From NCBI GenBank assembly GCA_017307855.1, contig JAFKGD010000014.1, positions 1-64,000 on the forward strand: 64,000 nucleotides of DNA, read 5' to 3'. Made by a program: the position numbers and the translations under genes. The notes beneath the pieces are model-generated. The model had not been told where the DNA came from. It was given only the letters and a program-made list of their open reading frames with translations, and searched no databases. Origin of the DNA: Burkholderiales bacterium (GTDB lineage Bacteria > Pseudomonadota > Gammaproteobacteria > Burkholderiales > Burkholderiaceae_C). Of this stretch, positions 1-17,528 are shown piece by piece. Positions within the stretch are counted from its first letter, which is position 1. Every line of letters begins with the position of its first letter.

Positions 1-151
1 CAAGGACAAGGAAATGGTCATGCCCGGCGACAACGTGTCGATCACGGTGAAGCTGATCGCCCCGATCGCGATGGAAGAAGGCCTGCGCTTCGCCATCCGT
101 GAAGGCGGCAAGACCGTGGGCGCCGGCGTCGTCGCCAAGATCATGGAGTGA
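1..151 (+). CDS. tuf: Elongation factor Tu, 3' end (partial)
   Basis: The reading frame from base 2 gives the last 49 residues of EF-Tu, containing [20 protein letters not shown] and ending in VVAKIME before TGA at 149-151. EF-Tu delivers aminoacyl-tRNA to the ribosome; this piece is the end of beta-barrel domain 3. The N-terminal GTPase domain lies outside the window. It is followed after 7 bases by tRNA-Trp, then secE and nusG, the usual betaproteobacterial order for one of the two tuf copies. Confidence 0.97.
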   Translation, partial: KDKEMVMPGDNVSITVKLIAPIAMEEGLRFAIREGGKTVGAGVVAKIME

Positions 152-158
152 TTGCCGT

Positions 159-234
159 AGGGGTATAGCTCAATTGGCAGAGCGTCGGTCTCCAAAACCG
201 AAGGTTGTAGGTTCGATTCCTACTGCCCCTGCCA
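159..234 (+). tRNA. trpT: tRNA-Trp (CCA anticodon)
   Basis: A 76-base cloverleaf with acceptor stem AGGGGTA/TGCCCCT, anticodon loop CTCCAAA giving anticodon CCA, T-loop GGTTCGATTCC and an encoded CCA end at 232-234. It sits between tuf and secE and is probably transcribed with them. Confidence 0.97.
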
Positions 235-368
235 CCGCAAGGTGGATGGCCTGAGCCGCCGCGAGGTGGCCGTTTTGCAAGGGCTCCGGCCCGCTCCATC
301 GACCCGCCGTGACCCGGCGGGTTTGGCGTCTGGAAGATGCCGCAGATTTGAAGGCAGGATCAGCCGAT

Positions 369-752
369 ATGGCGACTTCTCAGGTTGAAACAGTCAGTAC
401 TGGCGCAGACAAGGCCAAGCTTGGCGCTGCGGCATTGCTGGTGGTGGGCGCGATCGCGGCGTTCTACCTGTTGCGTGCGCAAGGTGCGGTGGCCCAGTGG
501 GGGGCGCTCATCGTCGGCCTGGTGGCTGCCGTGGGTGTGTTCCTGACGGCCGAGGCCGGCCGCCAGCTGATCGCCTTCGGCCGCGATGCCTGGCGCGAAG
601 TCGGCAAGGTGGTGTGGCCCACCCGCAAGGAATCGATCCAGATCACCGCCTACGTGTTCGTCTTCGTGGTGGTCATGGCGATTTTCCTGTGGCTGACCGA
701 CAAGACCCTCGAATGGGTCTTCTATGACCTGTTGCTGGGCTGGAGGGGTTGA
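369..752 (+). CDS. secE: Preprotein translocase subunit SecE
   Basis: This is the essential small subunit of the SecYEG inner-membrane channel. The 127-residue product equals the length of the three-helix SecE of E. coli. Three hydrophobic helices are visible (about residues 17-37, 43-62 and 98-118), with the conserved amphipathic stretch [14 protein letters not shown] before the last helix. I chose the ATG at 369, giving MATSQVETV, over an upstream in-frame start at 309, because the extra residues do not look like SecE. nusG follows 2 bases after the stop codon, consistent with translational coupling. Confidence 0.95.
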   Translation: MATSQVETVSTGADKAKLGAAALLVVGAIAAFYLLRAQGAVAQWGALIVGLVAAVGVFLTAEAGRQLIAFGRDAWREVGKVVWPTRKESIQITAYVFVFVVVMAIFLWLTDKTLEWVFYDLLLGWRG

Positions 753-754
753 AG

Positions 755-1342
755 ATGTCCGAAGAAGTGCAAGTCTCCTCCGATGAGCCGGCGGCCAAGC
801 CCGCCAACCCCGATCTGCGCTGGTACGTGGTCCATGCCTACTCGGGCATGGAAAAGGCCGTCGAGCGCAACATCACCGAGCGCGTGAACCGCGCCGGCAT
901 GCAGGACAAGTTCGGCCGCATCCTCGTGCCCACCGAAGAGGTGGTCGAAGTGAAGAACGGCCAGAAGCGCACCACCGAGCGCCGCTTTTTCCCCGGCTAC
1001 GTGCTGGTGGAGATGGTGATGGACGACGAGAGCTGGCATCTGGTGAAGCACACCAGCAAGGTCACCGGTTTCGTCGGCGGCGCCAAGAACCGTCCGGCCC
1101 CGATCTCCGAGGACGAAGTCCAGAAGATCGTCAGCCAGATGCAGGAAGGTACCGACAAGCCGCGCCACAAGGTCGAGTTCGTGGTGGGCGAATACGTGCG
1201 CGTCAAGGAAGGCCCGTTCACCGACTTCAACGGCACCGTCGAGGAAGTCAACTACGAGAAGAGCAAGGTCCGCGTGTCGGTCATGATTTTCGGCCGCGCG
1301 ACGCCCGTCGAGCTCGAGTTTGCCCAGGTCGAGAAGACCTGA
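755..1342 (+). CDS. nusG: Transcription termination/antitermination protein NusG
   Basis: NusG binds RNA polymerase, suppresses pausing, and links polymerase to Rho or to the ribosome through S10. The 195-residue product has the NGN domain ([18 protein letters not shown] near residue 22, [10 protein letters not shown] near 80) and a C-terminal KOW domain ([20 protein letters not shown]). I chose the ATG at 755 because TGGAGGGG at 741-748 is a good ribosome binding site at the right distance. A TTG at 749 would only add two residues and overlap the site. Confidence 0.97.
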   Translation: MSEEVQVSSDEPAAKPANPDLRWYVVHAYSGMEKAVERNITERVNRAGMQDKFGRILVPTEEVVEVKNGQKRTTERRFFPGYVLVEMVMDDESWHLVKHTSKVTGFVGGAKNRPAPISEDEVQKIVSQMQEGTDKPRHKVEFVVGEYVRVKEGPFTDFNGTVEEVNYEKSKVRVSVMIFGRATPVELEFAQVEKT

Positions 1343-1356
1343 GCCCCTGTCTTTCG

Positions 1357-1392
1357 GGATGCCGTGCCTTCTTTCGGCTCGGCGCGGCATCC
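1357..1392 (+). promoter_or_regulatory. Hairpin in the nusG-rplK spacer
   Basis: GGATGCCG (1357-1364) pairs perfectly with CGGCATCC (1385-1392) around a 20-base loop. It lies in the 124-base spacer between nusG and rplK. No run of T follows, so it is not a standard intrinsic terminator. It may be a pause, processing or partial attenuation element; the function is inferred only from its position. Confidence 0.35.
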
Positions 1393-1466
1393 GTCATTCG
1401 CTGAGCCGTCAAACCCCGGGGAGCTGCGGCGAAAGCCAAAGCGTCTGAACCCGCAAGGAGAAAAGC

Positions 1467-1898
1467 ATGGCGAAGAAAATCGTCGGCTTCATCAAGCTGC
1501 AAGTGCCGGCCGGCAAGGCCAATCCCTCGCCCCCGATCGGCCCCGCGCTCGGTCAGCGTGGCCTGAACATCATGGAGTTCTGCAAGGCGTTCAACGCCCA
1601 GACCCAGGGCGTCGAGCCCGGTCTGCCGCTGCCCGTGGTGATCACCGCGTTCGCGGACAAGAGCTTCACCTTCATCATCAAGACGCCCCCGGCGACGACG
1701 CTGATCAAGAAGGCCATCAAGCTCGACAAGGGATCGCCCAAGGCGCTGACCGACAAGGTCGGCAAGATCACGCGCGCCCAGCTCGAAGAGATCGCCAAGA
1801 CCAAGATGAAGGACATGAACGCCGCCAGCGTCGACGCCGCCGTGCGTACGCTCGCCGGTTCCGCCCGCTCCATGGGCGTCACGGTGGAGGGCCTGTAA
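1467..1898 (+). CDS. rplK: 50S ribosomal protein L11
   Basis: L11 binds 23S rRNA at the GTPase-associated centre and is needed for full elongation factor and stringent-response (RelA) function. The 143-residue product has the expected length. It begins [20 protein letters not shown], has the proline-rich [20 protein letters not shown] segment, and ends with the RNA-binding part IKLDKGSPK...[25 protein letters not shown] precedes the ATG as ribosome binding site. rplA starts at the base after the stop codon. Confidence 0.98.
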   Translation: MAKKIVGFIKLQVPAGKANPSPPIGPALGQRGLNIMEFCKAFNAQTQGVEPGLPLPVVITAFADKSFTFIIKTPPATTLIKKAIKLDKGSPKALTDKVGKITRAQLEEIAKTKMKDMNAASVDAAVRTLAGSARSMGVTVEGL

Positions 1899-2594
1899 AT
1901 GACCAAGCTCACCAAGAAGCAGAAGTCCCAAGAGGGCAAGATCGACAGCACCAAGCTGTACCCCCTGACCGACGCGCTGGCGATCGTCAAGGAACATGCC
2001 ACCGCCAAGTTCGATGAGTCCATCGACGTGGCCGTGCAACTGGGCATCGACGCCAAGAAGTCCGACCAGGTGGTGCGTGGCGCCGTCGTGCTGCCCAACG
2101 GCACCGGCAAGACCAGCCGCGTCGCGGTGTTCGCGCAGGGCGCCAAGGCTGAAGAAGCCAAAGCCGCCGGCGCCGACGTGGTCGGCATGGACGACCTGGC
2201 TGCCCGCGTGAAGGCTGGCGACATGCCCTTCGACGTGGTGATCGCCGCCCCCGACGCGATGCGCGTGGTCGGTACGCTGGGCCAGATCCTGGGCCCGCGC
2301 GGCCTGATGCCGAACCCCAAGGTCGGCACCGTGACCCCCGACGTCGCCACGGCCGTGAAGAACGCCAAGGCGGGTCAGGTCCAGTTCCGCGTCGACAAGG
2401 CCGGCATCATCCACGGCACCATCGGCCGCCGTTCGTTCGACAGCGACAAGCTCCAGGGCAACCTGGCCGCGCTGATCGAAGCCCTGAACAAGGCCAAGCC
2501 GGCATCGAGCAAGGGTGTGTACCTGCGCAAGATCGCCGTGTCGTCGACGATGGGTGTGGGCGTCCGCGTGGACACCCAGTCGCTGTCGGCCTGA
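1899..2594 (+). CDS. rplA: 50S ribosomal protein L1
   Basis: L1 forms the mobile stalk of the large subunit near the E site and in many bacteria represses translation of its own rplKA mRNA. The 231-residue product has the expected length and the family signature region [20 protein letters not shown], followed by [19 protein letters not shown]. Its ATG is immediately next to the rplK stop (TAAATG), consistent with coupled translation. Confidence 0.98.
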   Translation: MTKLTKKQKSQEGKIDSTKLYPLTDALAIVKEHATAKFDESIDVAVQLGIDAKKSDQVVRGAVVLPNGTGKTSRVAVFAQGAKAEEAKAAGADVVGMDDLAARVKAGDMPFDVVIAAPDAMRVVGTLGQILGPRGLMPNPKVGTVTPDVATAVKNAKAGQVQFRVDKAGIIHGTIGRRSFDSDKLQGNLAALIEALNKAKPASSKGVYLRKIAVSSTMGVGVRVDTQSLSA

Positions 2595-2850
2595 CATGAG
2601 AGATTCGGCCCCGCCGCAAGGTGGGGCCGTGGTGGTGGGCCGCCCTGTGCCGCAAGGCGCGGGCGGGCCATCCTAGACCGCTGGTGCGGCGTGCCCTCCG
2701 GGGCGCACCGCTTAATCGGGGCGAAGCAGTTCGCCCGGCCAGCGCAGATGGCGATCCCGCTGCAAAGGATTCATTTTCCGGAACAGTTGGTCGCTGCAAC
2801 AGGTGTGCCGCAGGGTGTTTTCGACCCGGGCACTTTTTAAGGAGTAGACC
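2595..2850 (+). promoter_or_regulatory. rplJ leader (probable L10-type leader) with hairpin
   Basis: A 256-base non-coding stretch separates rplA from rplJ. It starts with a strong stem (CGGCCCCGCC at 2606-2615 with GGTGGGGCCG at 2620-2629, GCAA loop), and further complementary GC-rich segments follow (around 2683-2712). In many bacteria the L10/L7-L12 complex binds this leader and represses translation of rplJ and rplL. That role is known for the position; the exact fold here is not worked out. No clear sigma-70 promoter is evident. Confidence 0.6.
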
Positions 2851-3372
2851 TTGAGTCTGAATCGCAGTGAGAAACAAGCGGTCATTGAAGAAGTGACCGG
2901 CCTCGCAGCTTCCGCTCAATCTCTGGTGATCGCGGAATACCGTGGCATCACGGTCGCCGACATGACCAAGTTGCGCAATGACGCGCGCAGCAAGGGCGTG
3001 ACCCTGAGTGTTCTGAAGAACACTCTGGCCCGCCGTGCTGTGACCGGCAGTGCCTTCGAAGTCGTCGCCGACCAGATGACCGGCCCGCTGATCTATGGCT
3101 TCTCCACGGATGCAATCTCCGCCGCGAAAGTGGTGGCTGACTTCGCGAAGACCAACGACAAGTTGGTCATCCGCGCAGGCGCATTCGCTGGCAAGGCCCT
3201 GGACGTTGAAGGCGTGAAGCAACTCGCCAACATCCCTTCCAAGGAAGTCCTGCTGGCCCAGCTGTGTGGCCTGCTGATGTCGCCCATCTCGCGTACGGCC
3301 GTCGTGCTGGGCGCGCTGGCGGCCAAGAAGGGCGAGGGCGCTCCCGCCGAGGCAGAGGCTGCCGCAGCCTGA
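2851..3372 (+). CDS. rplJ: 50S ribosomal protein L10
   Basis: L10 anchors the L7/L12 dimers to the ribosomal stalk and with them acts as repressor of its own mRNA. The 173-residue product begins [15 protein letters not shown] and contains the RNA-binding N-terminal domain ([28 protein letters not shown]). The C-terminal helix that carries L12 is followed by an Ala/Glu-rich tail. The start is TTG at 2851, fixed by AAGGAG just upstream. rplL follows after 44 bases. Confidence 0.97.
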   Translation: MSLNRSEKQAVIEEVTGLAASAQSLVIAEYRGITVADMTKLRNDARSKGVTLSVLKNTLARRAVTGSAFEVVADQMTGPLIYGFSTDAISAAKVVADFAKTNDKLVIRAGAFAGKALDVEGVKQLANIPSKEVLLAQLCGLLMSPISRTAVVLGALAAKKGEGAPAEAEAAAA

Positions 3373-3416
3373 TCGCGCGCGGCATCAAACCAACTTACAA
3401 GTTTTAGGAAATCAAA

Positions 3417-3794
<378 letters not shown>

Positions 3795-3807
3795 TTGGTT
3801 CGCCCGC

Positions 3808-3842
3808 AAAGGCTGGAGTGTCCCCAGGGGCCTCCAGCCTTT
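3808..3842 (+). terminator. Hairpin after rplL (probable attenuator)
   Basis: AAAGGCTGGAG (3808-3818) and CTCCAGCCTTT (3832-3842) form a perfect 11-bp stem 14 bases after the rplL stop. The stem ends in T residues but is not followed by a long T run. In E. coli a partial terminator at this place reduces transcription into rpoBC relative to the ribosomal protein genes; the same role is inferred here. Confidence 0.65.
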
Positions 3843-3849
3843 GGTGCTT

Positions 3850-3933
3850 CCAGAGAGCACCCGAAAGCCGGTTCCGCGATGCCCGCAAGGTCATCCGTAA
3901 CCACCGAAAATCCGGCTTTCGAGTGTCTTCTGG
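3850..3933 (+). promoter_or_regulatory. Long stem-loop in rplL-rpoB spacer (candidate RNase III site)
   Basis: Bases 3850-3871 pair with 3912-3933 over about 22 positions with two mismatches and some G-U pairs; the inner ten pairs (CGAAAGCCGG with CCGGCTTTCG) are perfect. The loop is 40 bases. Stems of this length are typical RNase III substrates, and an RNase III cut in the rplL-rpoB spacer is established for E. coli. Two smaller hairpins follow before rpoB (3963-3983 and 4020-4040). The processing role is inferred. Confidence 0.55.
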
Positions 3934-4074
3934 CCCCCGACTGCAGAAGACGCCTTGGTTCGGGCGATGTGCAACGCATCGCCGTCCGCCATGGTTGGTA
4001 GTGGCCAACCCACCAAGATCATCGAGTGTGGTGCTCGATGAATCAGTCGCCTAGGACCTCAAGCCGGAGATCTC

Positions 4075-8187
<4,113 letters not shown>

Positions 8188-8207
8188 GACAGGAAGGAAA
8201 GAGTCAC

Positions 8208-12434
<4,227 letters not shown>

Positions 12435-12497
12435 TCGTGACGGGCTGACCGGTGGCGGCATCTGCCCGCCGCCGCGACGCTCTCCCGCATCGATCCG

Positions 12498-12540
12498 AAT
12501 CGCCCCCGTATCCCGCCAGGGATGCGGGGGCGATTGTTTG
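12498..12540 (+). terminator. Rho-independent terminator of the rpoBC operon
   Basis: Bases 12498-12514 pair with 12519-12535 in a 17-bp stem containing one G-U pair (GCCCCCGTATCCC against GGGATGCGGGGGC), with a GCCA loop, followed by TGTTTG. The stem is strong and sits 64 bases after the rpoC stop, so the operon probably ends here. The next gene therefore needs its own promoter. Confidence 0.85.
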
Positions 12541-12563
12541 TGCAGGCAGACAAGGCATCATCC

Positions 12564-13142
12564 ATGGCCATGACTGTTCTCTGGTGGCTACTGCCCGCCG
12601 TGCTCGTGTTCTGGGCGGTGGGCGCCTACAACCGGCTCACGCGGCTGCGCGGCGAGGCGCTGCGCAGCTATGGCGCGCTGCACGCGGTGATGGTGCGGCA
12701 ATCGGAGCTTCTGCAATCCGCCCTGCCGGTCGATCCGGCACAGGCGCCGCAGGGCCCGCCCACCGTGGCTGGCGAGCTGACGGACGCCACGGCCCTGGCC
12801 TGGCGCGGCCTGCGCGCGGGCCTGCTGCAGTTCAACGCGCTGCTGGTGGCCACGCGCAACCGCGCGCTGGAGCCCGAGGCGCTGGCCGCCCTGGCCACGG
12901 CGCGCGGCGTGCTGGCCACGGCCTGGAACCGCGTGCAGAACGACGGCCATGATCTGGCCGGCGCGCCCGTGCCCTATACCGTCATCTCGCGCTGGGACGA
13001 CCTGGTGCGCGACGCCGACGCCGCGCGCGGCCAGTTCAACGACTCGGTGCAGGTGTACAACGCCGCCGTGCGCCAGTTTCCGGCGGTGCTGCTGGCGCTG
13101 TGCGTGGGCCTGCGTCCGGCGCGCACGCTCGATGCACCCTGA
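12564..13142 (+). CDS. LemA-like membrane-anchored protein
   Basis: The product of about 192 residues has one N-terminal membrane helix (TVLWWLLPAVLVFWAVGAY) followed by NRLTRLRGEALRSYGALHAV, which matches the start of LemA proteins (a helix, then a Tyr-Asn/Leu-x-Arg-Leu-Arg segment). The end, FNDSVQVYNAAVRQFPAVLL, matches the LemA C-terminal motif with its Tyr-Asn and Phe-Pro pairs. The central helical part is divergent. LemA function is unclear. I chose the ATG at 12564; an earlier ATG at 12522 lies inside the rpoC terminator. It precedes rsmB. Confidence 0.75.
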   Translation: MAMTVLWWLLPAVLVFWAVGAYNRLTRLRGEALRSYGALHAVMVRQSELLQSALPVDPAQAPQGPPTVAGELTDATALAWRGLRAGLLQFNALLVATRNRALEPEALAALATARGVLATAWNRVQNDGHDLAGAPVPYTVISRWDDLVRDADAARGQFNDSVQVYNAAVRQFPAVLLALCVGLRPARTLDAP

Positions 13143-13229
13143 GCTGGCCCGCATACTGCTACAGTCTTTCGCGCACGCCCGGCGGGCGTGTCCCGAATTC
13201 GAATCACCCATGCCCAGCCCTGTTCCGGC

Positions 13230-14561
13230 GTGAACGCAGAATCCCCCATCCCTCTCTGGCGGCAGCTTCAGGCTGCCGCTTCCGTTTTGGCCGCGGTGCG
13301 CGAAGGCGCGTCGGCCACGTCGTCGCTGGCCGCCGTGCCGGGCGATCTGCGCCCCGGCGTGCAGGCGCTGGTGTTCCAGGCGCTGCGCTGGCTCGGCCGG
13401 GCCGAGGCGCTGCGCCGCCAGCTGGCCCGGCGCACGCCCGCGCCCCAGGTCGATGCATTGCTGTGCACCGCGCTGGCGCTGGCCTGGCGCACCGACGACG
13501 CGCCCTACGAACCCTTCACCCTCGTCAACCAGGCCGTCGAGGCCGCCAAGCGCAACCCGGCCACGCGCATGCAGGCCGCCTTCGTCAACGCCTGCCTGCG
13601 CCGCTTCCTGCGCGAGCACGACGCCCTGGTGGCCGCCACCGACGACGAGCCCGTGGCCCACTGGAACCACCCGCGCTGGTGGATCGAGCGCCTCAAGCGC
13701 GACCACCCGCGCGACTGGGAAGACATCCTGGCCGCCGACAACACCCAGCCGCCGCTCACCCTGCGCGTCAACCGCCGCCGCGCCAGCGTGGCCGACTATC
13801 GCGCGCGCCTGGCCGCCATCGGCATCGGCGCGCACCCGGTGGGCGAGGACGGCCTGGTGCTGGAGCGCGCCGTGCCCGTGCACCAGCTGCCCGGCTTCGC
13901 CGAAGGCCACGCCTCGGTGCAGGACGCCGCCGCGCAGATGGCCGCGCCGCTGCTGCTGCAGGGCCTGCCCGAAGCGGCGGACGGCCTGCGCCCCCGTGTG
14001 CTCGACGCCTGCGCCGCCCCTGGTGGCAAGACCGCGCACCTGCTTGAACGCGCCGACCTCGACGTCACCGCCATCGACATCGACCCGGCCCGCGCCACGC
14101 GCATCGGCCAGACCCTCGCGCGCCTGGGCCTGAGTGCGCACGTACTTGCGGCCGATGCATCGCGCCCCGCGCAGTGGTGGGACGGCCGCCCTTTCGACGC
14201 CATCCTGCTCGACGCGCCCTGCACGGCGTCGGGCATCGTGCGCCGCCATCCCGACGTGCGCTGGCTGCGCCGCGAAAGCGACGTGGCCCAGCTCGCCATC
14301 ATCCAGGCCAACCTGCTGGCCGTGCTGTGGCCGCTGGTGGCCCCCGGCGGGCGGCTGCTCTATTGCACCTGCTCGGTGTTCCGCGCCGAGGGCGAGGCGC
14401 AGATGCAAACGTTTCTTGCACACAACAAAGACGCCGTCATGCTGCGGTCACCCGGCCATTTAAAGCCCCAAAGCGGGGCAAACGGCCATGCCCTCCCGGA
14501 CAATCCATCGGGTGACCACGACGGTTTCTTCTACGCGCTGCTGCACAAGCGCCCGGCCTGA
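13230..14561 (+). CDS. rsmB: 16S rRNA (cytosine-967-C5)-methyltransferase RsmB
   Basis: RsmB methylates C967 of 16S rRNA using S-adenosylmethionine. The N-terminal NusB-like RNA-binding domain covers about residues 1-150 (VNQAVEAAKRNPATRMQAAFVNA). The methyltransferase domain has the SAM loop VLDACAAPGGKTAHLLE and both family cysteines, in LLDAPCTASGIVRRHPD (motif IV) and LYCTCSVF (motif VI). The likely start is GTG at 13230 (MNAESPIPLW); a GTG at 13188 is possible but neither has a strong ribosome binding site. It heads the rsmB, DUF4390, ntrY, ntrX block. Confidence 0.93.
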   Translation: MNAESPIPLWRQLQAAASVLAAVREGASATSSLAAVPGDLRPGVQALVFQALRWLGRAEALRRQLARRTPAPQVDALLCTALALAWRTDDAPYEPFTLVNQAVEAAKRNPATRMQAAFVNACLRRFLREHDALVAATDDEPVAHWNHPRWWIERLKRDHPRDWEDILAADNTQPPLTLRVNRRRASVADYRARLAAIGIGAHPVGEDGLVLERAVPVHQLPGFAEGHASVQDAAAQMAAPLLLQGLPEAADGLRPRVLDACAAPGGKTAHLLERADLDVTAIDIDPARATRIGQTLARLGLSAHVLAADASRPAQWWDGRPFDAILLDAPCTASGIVRRHPDVRWLRRESDVAQLAIIQANLLAVLWPLVAPGGRLLYCTCSVFRAEGEAQMQTFLAHNKDAVMLRSPGHLKPQSGANGHALPDNPSGDHDGFFYALLHKRPA

Positions 14562-14598
14562 GTACCCGGCCCCATGGGCCCGGCCCGTAGCGGCGTGG

Positions 14599-15186
14599 AT
14601 GCTGGCCCTGCTGCTGGCCGCCATCTCGCTGCTGGCCCTGCCGGCGCCCGCACGTGCCGACACCGACATCGAGCTCGGCTCGCCCCGGCTGGAGCGCACC
14701 GACGACGGCGTCTACCTGTCGATGAACGTGCTGTTCGAGCTGCCCCTCATCGTCGAAGACGCGCTGCACAAAGGCATCGCCATGCACTTCGTGGCCGAGG
14801 CCGAGCTGTATCAAGACCGCTGGTACTGGTACGACCGCAAGGTGGCCACCGCCACGCGCTACATGCGCCTGGCCTACCAGCCGCTCACGCGCCGCTGGCG
14901 GCTGAGCCAGGGTGCGTCGCCCCAGGCCAGCACGGGGCTGGGCCTGTCTCTGGCGCAGACCTTCGATTCGCTGCCCGAGGCGCTTTCCGCCGTGCAGCGC
15001 ATCTCGCGCTGGCGCATCGCCGAGCCCGACGTGGCCAGCGTCGGCTCCGACCACAACATCGAGATGCGCTTCAGGCTCGACACCTCGCAACTGCCGCGCC
15101 CCATCCAGATCGGCGTGGCCGGCCAGTCGGACTGGAACCTGTCGGTCGTGCGCCGCCAGCGCCTCACGGTGGAGGCCGCGCGGTGA
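14599..15186 (+). CDS. DUF4390 exported protein
   Basis: A DUF4390 family protein that lies next to ntrYX in many betaproteobacteria; its function is unknown. The ATG at 14599 gives a clean signal peptide (MLALLLAAISLLALPAPARA, cleavage before DTDIE) and a mature beta-rich domain with RLERTDDGVYLSMNVLFELP, DRWYWYDRKVATATRYMRLA and SDHNIEMRFRLDTSQLP. Longer in-frame starts at 14488 (ATG) and 14512 (GTG) would overlap rsmB. The stop overlaps the ntrY start by four bases (GTGA), consistent with translational coupling and a possible periplasmic role in NtrY sensing. Confidence 0.85.
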   Translation: MLALLLAAISLLALPAPARADTDIELGSPRLERTDDGVYLSMNVLFELPLIVEDALHKGIAMHFVAEAELYQDRWYWYDRKVATATRYMRLAYQPLTRRWRLSQGASPQASTGLGLSLAQTFDSLPEALSAVQRISRWRIAEPDVASVGSDHNIEMRFRLDTSQLPRPIQIGVAGQSDWNLSVVRRQRLTVEAAR

Positions 15187-17471
15187 CCACCGCCCCGGTG
15201 GCCGCGCAACCGCAGGCCGCCCGCAAGGCGCGCGCGCTGCGCTGGGCGCTGGGGGTGGGCGTGGCCATCATGGTGGCCATCGGCCTGGTGCTGATGTTCC
15301 TGCTGGCGCAGGCCACCAACAACCGCGAGATGTACGAGCGCAACTACCTGCGCCTGTTCGTCGTCAACATGGTGGTGGCCGGGCTGCTGCTGTCGGTCAT
15401 CGGCTGGGTGGCGCTGCGGCTGGCCGTGCGCGTGCGGCGCGGGCGCTTCGGCAGCCGGCTGCTGGTCAAGCTGGCGGCCATCTTCGCGCTGGTGGGGTTC
15501 GTTCCGGGCGCGCTCATCTACGTGGTGAGCTACCAGTTCGTCTCGCGATCCATCGAAAGCTGGTTCGACGTGAAAGTGGAAGGCGCGCTGGACGCCGGCC
15601 TCAACCTGGGCCGCGGCACGCTCGATGCGCTCTCCAACGACCTGGGCAACAAGACCCGCCAGGCTGCCAACCAGCTGGTGGAGGTGTCCGACGCCTCGGC
15701 CGGACTCACGCTGGAACGCATCCGCGACCAGCTGGGCGCCACCGAGGCCGTGCTCTGGACATCGCAGGGCCAGCTCATCGCCGCCGCCGGCCTGGCGCGG
15801 CTGCAGCTCAACCCCGCGCGGCCGTCGCCCCAATACCTGCGTACCGTGCGCTCGCAGCGCGTGGCCACGCAGATCGAAGGGCTCGACGAAATCGACGGCA
15901 CGGTGCCCGCCAGCCCCAGCGCGCGCGTGCGCGCCACCGCCGTGGTGGTGGGCAGCTTCGGCCTGCTGGCCGAGCCGCGCTTTCTTCAGGTGACGCAAGA
16001 GCTGCCGCCCACCCTGGTGGCCAACGCCATCGCCGTGCAGGAGGCCTACCGCGAATACCAGGAACGCGCGCTGGCCCGCGCCGGCCTGCAGCGCATGTAC
16101 ATCGGCACGCTCACACTCAGCCTGTTCCTGGCGGTGTTCGGCGCCGTGCTGCTGGCCGTGCTGCTGGGCAATTCGCTCGCCAGGCCGTTGCTGCTGCTGG
16201 CCGACGGCGTGCGCCAGGTGGCCGCGGGCGACCTGAGCCCCAAGGCCGTGCTGCAGGGCCGGGACGAGCTGGGCGGCCTGACCCGATCGTTCGCCGACAT
16301 GACCCAGCAACTGGCCGATGCCCGCGGTGCGGTGGAGCGCAGCATGCGCGACGTGGACGCCGCCCGCGCCAACCTGCAGACCATCCTGGACAACCTCACC
16401 GCCGGCGTCGTCGTGCTCGACCAGCAATGCTGCGTCGTCACCTCCAACCCCGGCGCCACCCGCATCCTCAAGGCGCCGCTGGCCGCCCACTACGGCCAGC
16501 CGCTGGGCGCGCTGCCCGGCCTGGCCGACTTCGCCCACGGCGTGCAGGCCCAGTTCGAAAACCTGATGGCCGAGCGCGAACAGCAGCACAGCGTCGACCA
16601 CTGGCAGCAGGCCTTCGAGATCAACGCCGCCCAATCCGGCGTGCCGCAAGACAAGGACGCCATCAATCTGGTGGCGCGCGGCGCCCACCTGCCCGGCGGC
16701 CTGTGGCTGCTGGTGTTCGACGACATCTCCGAAATCGTCTCGGCCCAGCGCGCGCAGGCCTGGGGCGAAGTGGCGCGCCGCCTGGCGCATGAGATCAAGA
16801 ACCCGCTCACGCCCATCCAGCTGTCGGCCGAGCGGCTGGCCATGAAGCTCGAAGGCAAGGTGGCCCCGGCCGAAAAAGCCGTGGTCGACAAATCCGTGCG
16901 CACCATCGTCGACCAGGTAGACGCCATGAAGCGCCTGGTCAACGAATTCCGCGACTACGCCCGCCTGCCCGCCGCCGAGCTGCAACCCGTGAACCTGAAC
17001 GCCCTGGTGGCCGACGTGATGCAGCTCTACGCGCCAGAGAACGCCGCCGTGCCCGTAGAGATGGACCTGGCCGCCGACTGCCCCACCATCCGCGGCGACG
17101 CCCAGCAACTGCGCCAGGTCATCCACAACCTGCTGCAGAACGCGCAAGACGCCACCGAAGCCGCCGCCCAATCCACCGGCACCCCGCGCGGCGCCGTCGT
17201 CATCCGCACGCGCCTGTCTGAAAGCGGCCGCAGCGTGCGCCTGCAGGTGCGCGATTGCGGCACGGGCTTTCCGGACACCATCCTCAAGCGCGCCTTCGAG
17301 CCCTACGTGACCACCAAGGTGCGCGGCACCGGCCTGGGCCTGGCCGTGGTCAAGAAAATCGCCGACGAGCACGGCGCGCGCATCGATCTTGCCAACCGTA
17401 CGGTTGATGGGGTGATTCAGGGCGCACAAGTGTCGCTATCATTCGCCGTGGACCCAACCGTCCCGCTTTAG
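15183..17471 (+). CDS. ntrY: Sensor histidine kinase NtrY
   Basis: The membrane sensor kinase of the NtrY/NtrX pair, linked in other bacteria to nitrogen metabolism, envelope and redox signals. The 762-residue product has three N-terminal membrane helices (about residues 18-42, 57-79, 95-120), a periplasmic segment, a fourth helix near 305-330, HAMP (GRDELGGLTRSFADMTQQL), a PAS domain, HisKA with phospho-accepting His536 in LAHEIKNPLTPIQLSAERL, and HATPase_c with NLLQNAQDA, DCGTGFPD and GTGLGLAVVKKI. The start is GTG at 15183, overlapping the DUF4390 stop. It is transcribed with ntrX. Confidence 0.95.
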   Translation: MTTAPVAAQPQAARKARALRWALGVGVAIMVAIGLVLMFLLAQATNNREMYERNYLRLFVVNMVVAGLLLSVIGWVALRLAVRVRRGRFGSRLLVKLAAIFALVGFVPGALIYVVSYQFVSRSIESWFDVKVEGALDAGLNLGRGTLDALSNDLGNKTRQAANQLVEVSDASAGLTLERIRDQLGATEAVLWTSQGQLIAAAGLARLQLNPARPSPQYLRTVRSQRVATQIEGLDEIDGTVPASPSARVRATAVVVGSFGLLAEPRFLQVTQELPPTLVANAIAVQEAYREYQERALARAGLQRMYIGTLTLSLFLAVFGAVLLAVLLGNSLARPLLLLADGVRQVAAGDLSPKAVLQGRDELGGLTRSFADMTQQLADARGAVERSMRDVDAARANLQTILDNLTAGVVVLDQQCCVVTSNPGATRILKAPLAAHYGQPLGALPGLADFAHGVQAQFENLMAEREQQHSVDHWQQAFEINAAQSGVPQDKDAINLVARGAHLPGGLWLLVFDDISEIVSAQRAQAWGEVARRLAHEIKNPLTPIQLSAERLAMKLEGKVAPAEKAVVDKSVRTIVDQVDAMKRLVNEFRDYARLPAAELQPVNLNALVADVMQLYAPENAAVPVEMDLAADCPTIRGDAQQLRQVIHNLLQNAQDATEAAAQSTGTPRGAVVIRTRLSESGRSVRLQVRDCGTGFPDTILKRAFEPYVTTKVRGTGLGLAVVKKIADEHGARIDLANRTVDGVIQGAQVSLSFAVDPTVPL

Positions 17472-17528
17472 CAACACTTCTGCCGCGCAAGCTCTTGGGG
17501 GGCGCGCGAGCCTCTTGACACCACCGAC

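Noticed and set aside
12522-12563. Earlier start codon for the LemA-like gene
   Set aside because: It lies inside the stem of the rpoC terminator and adds residues without similarity to LemA.
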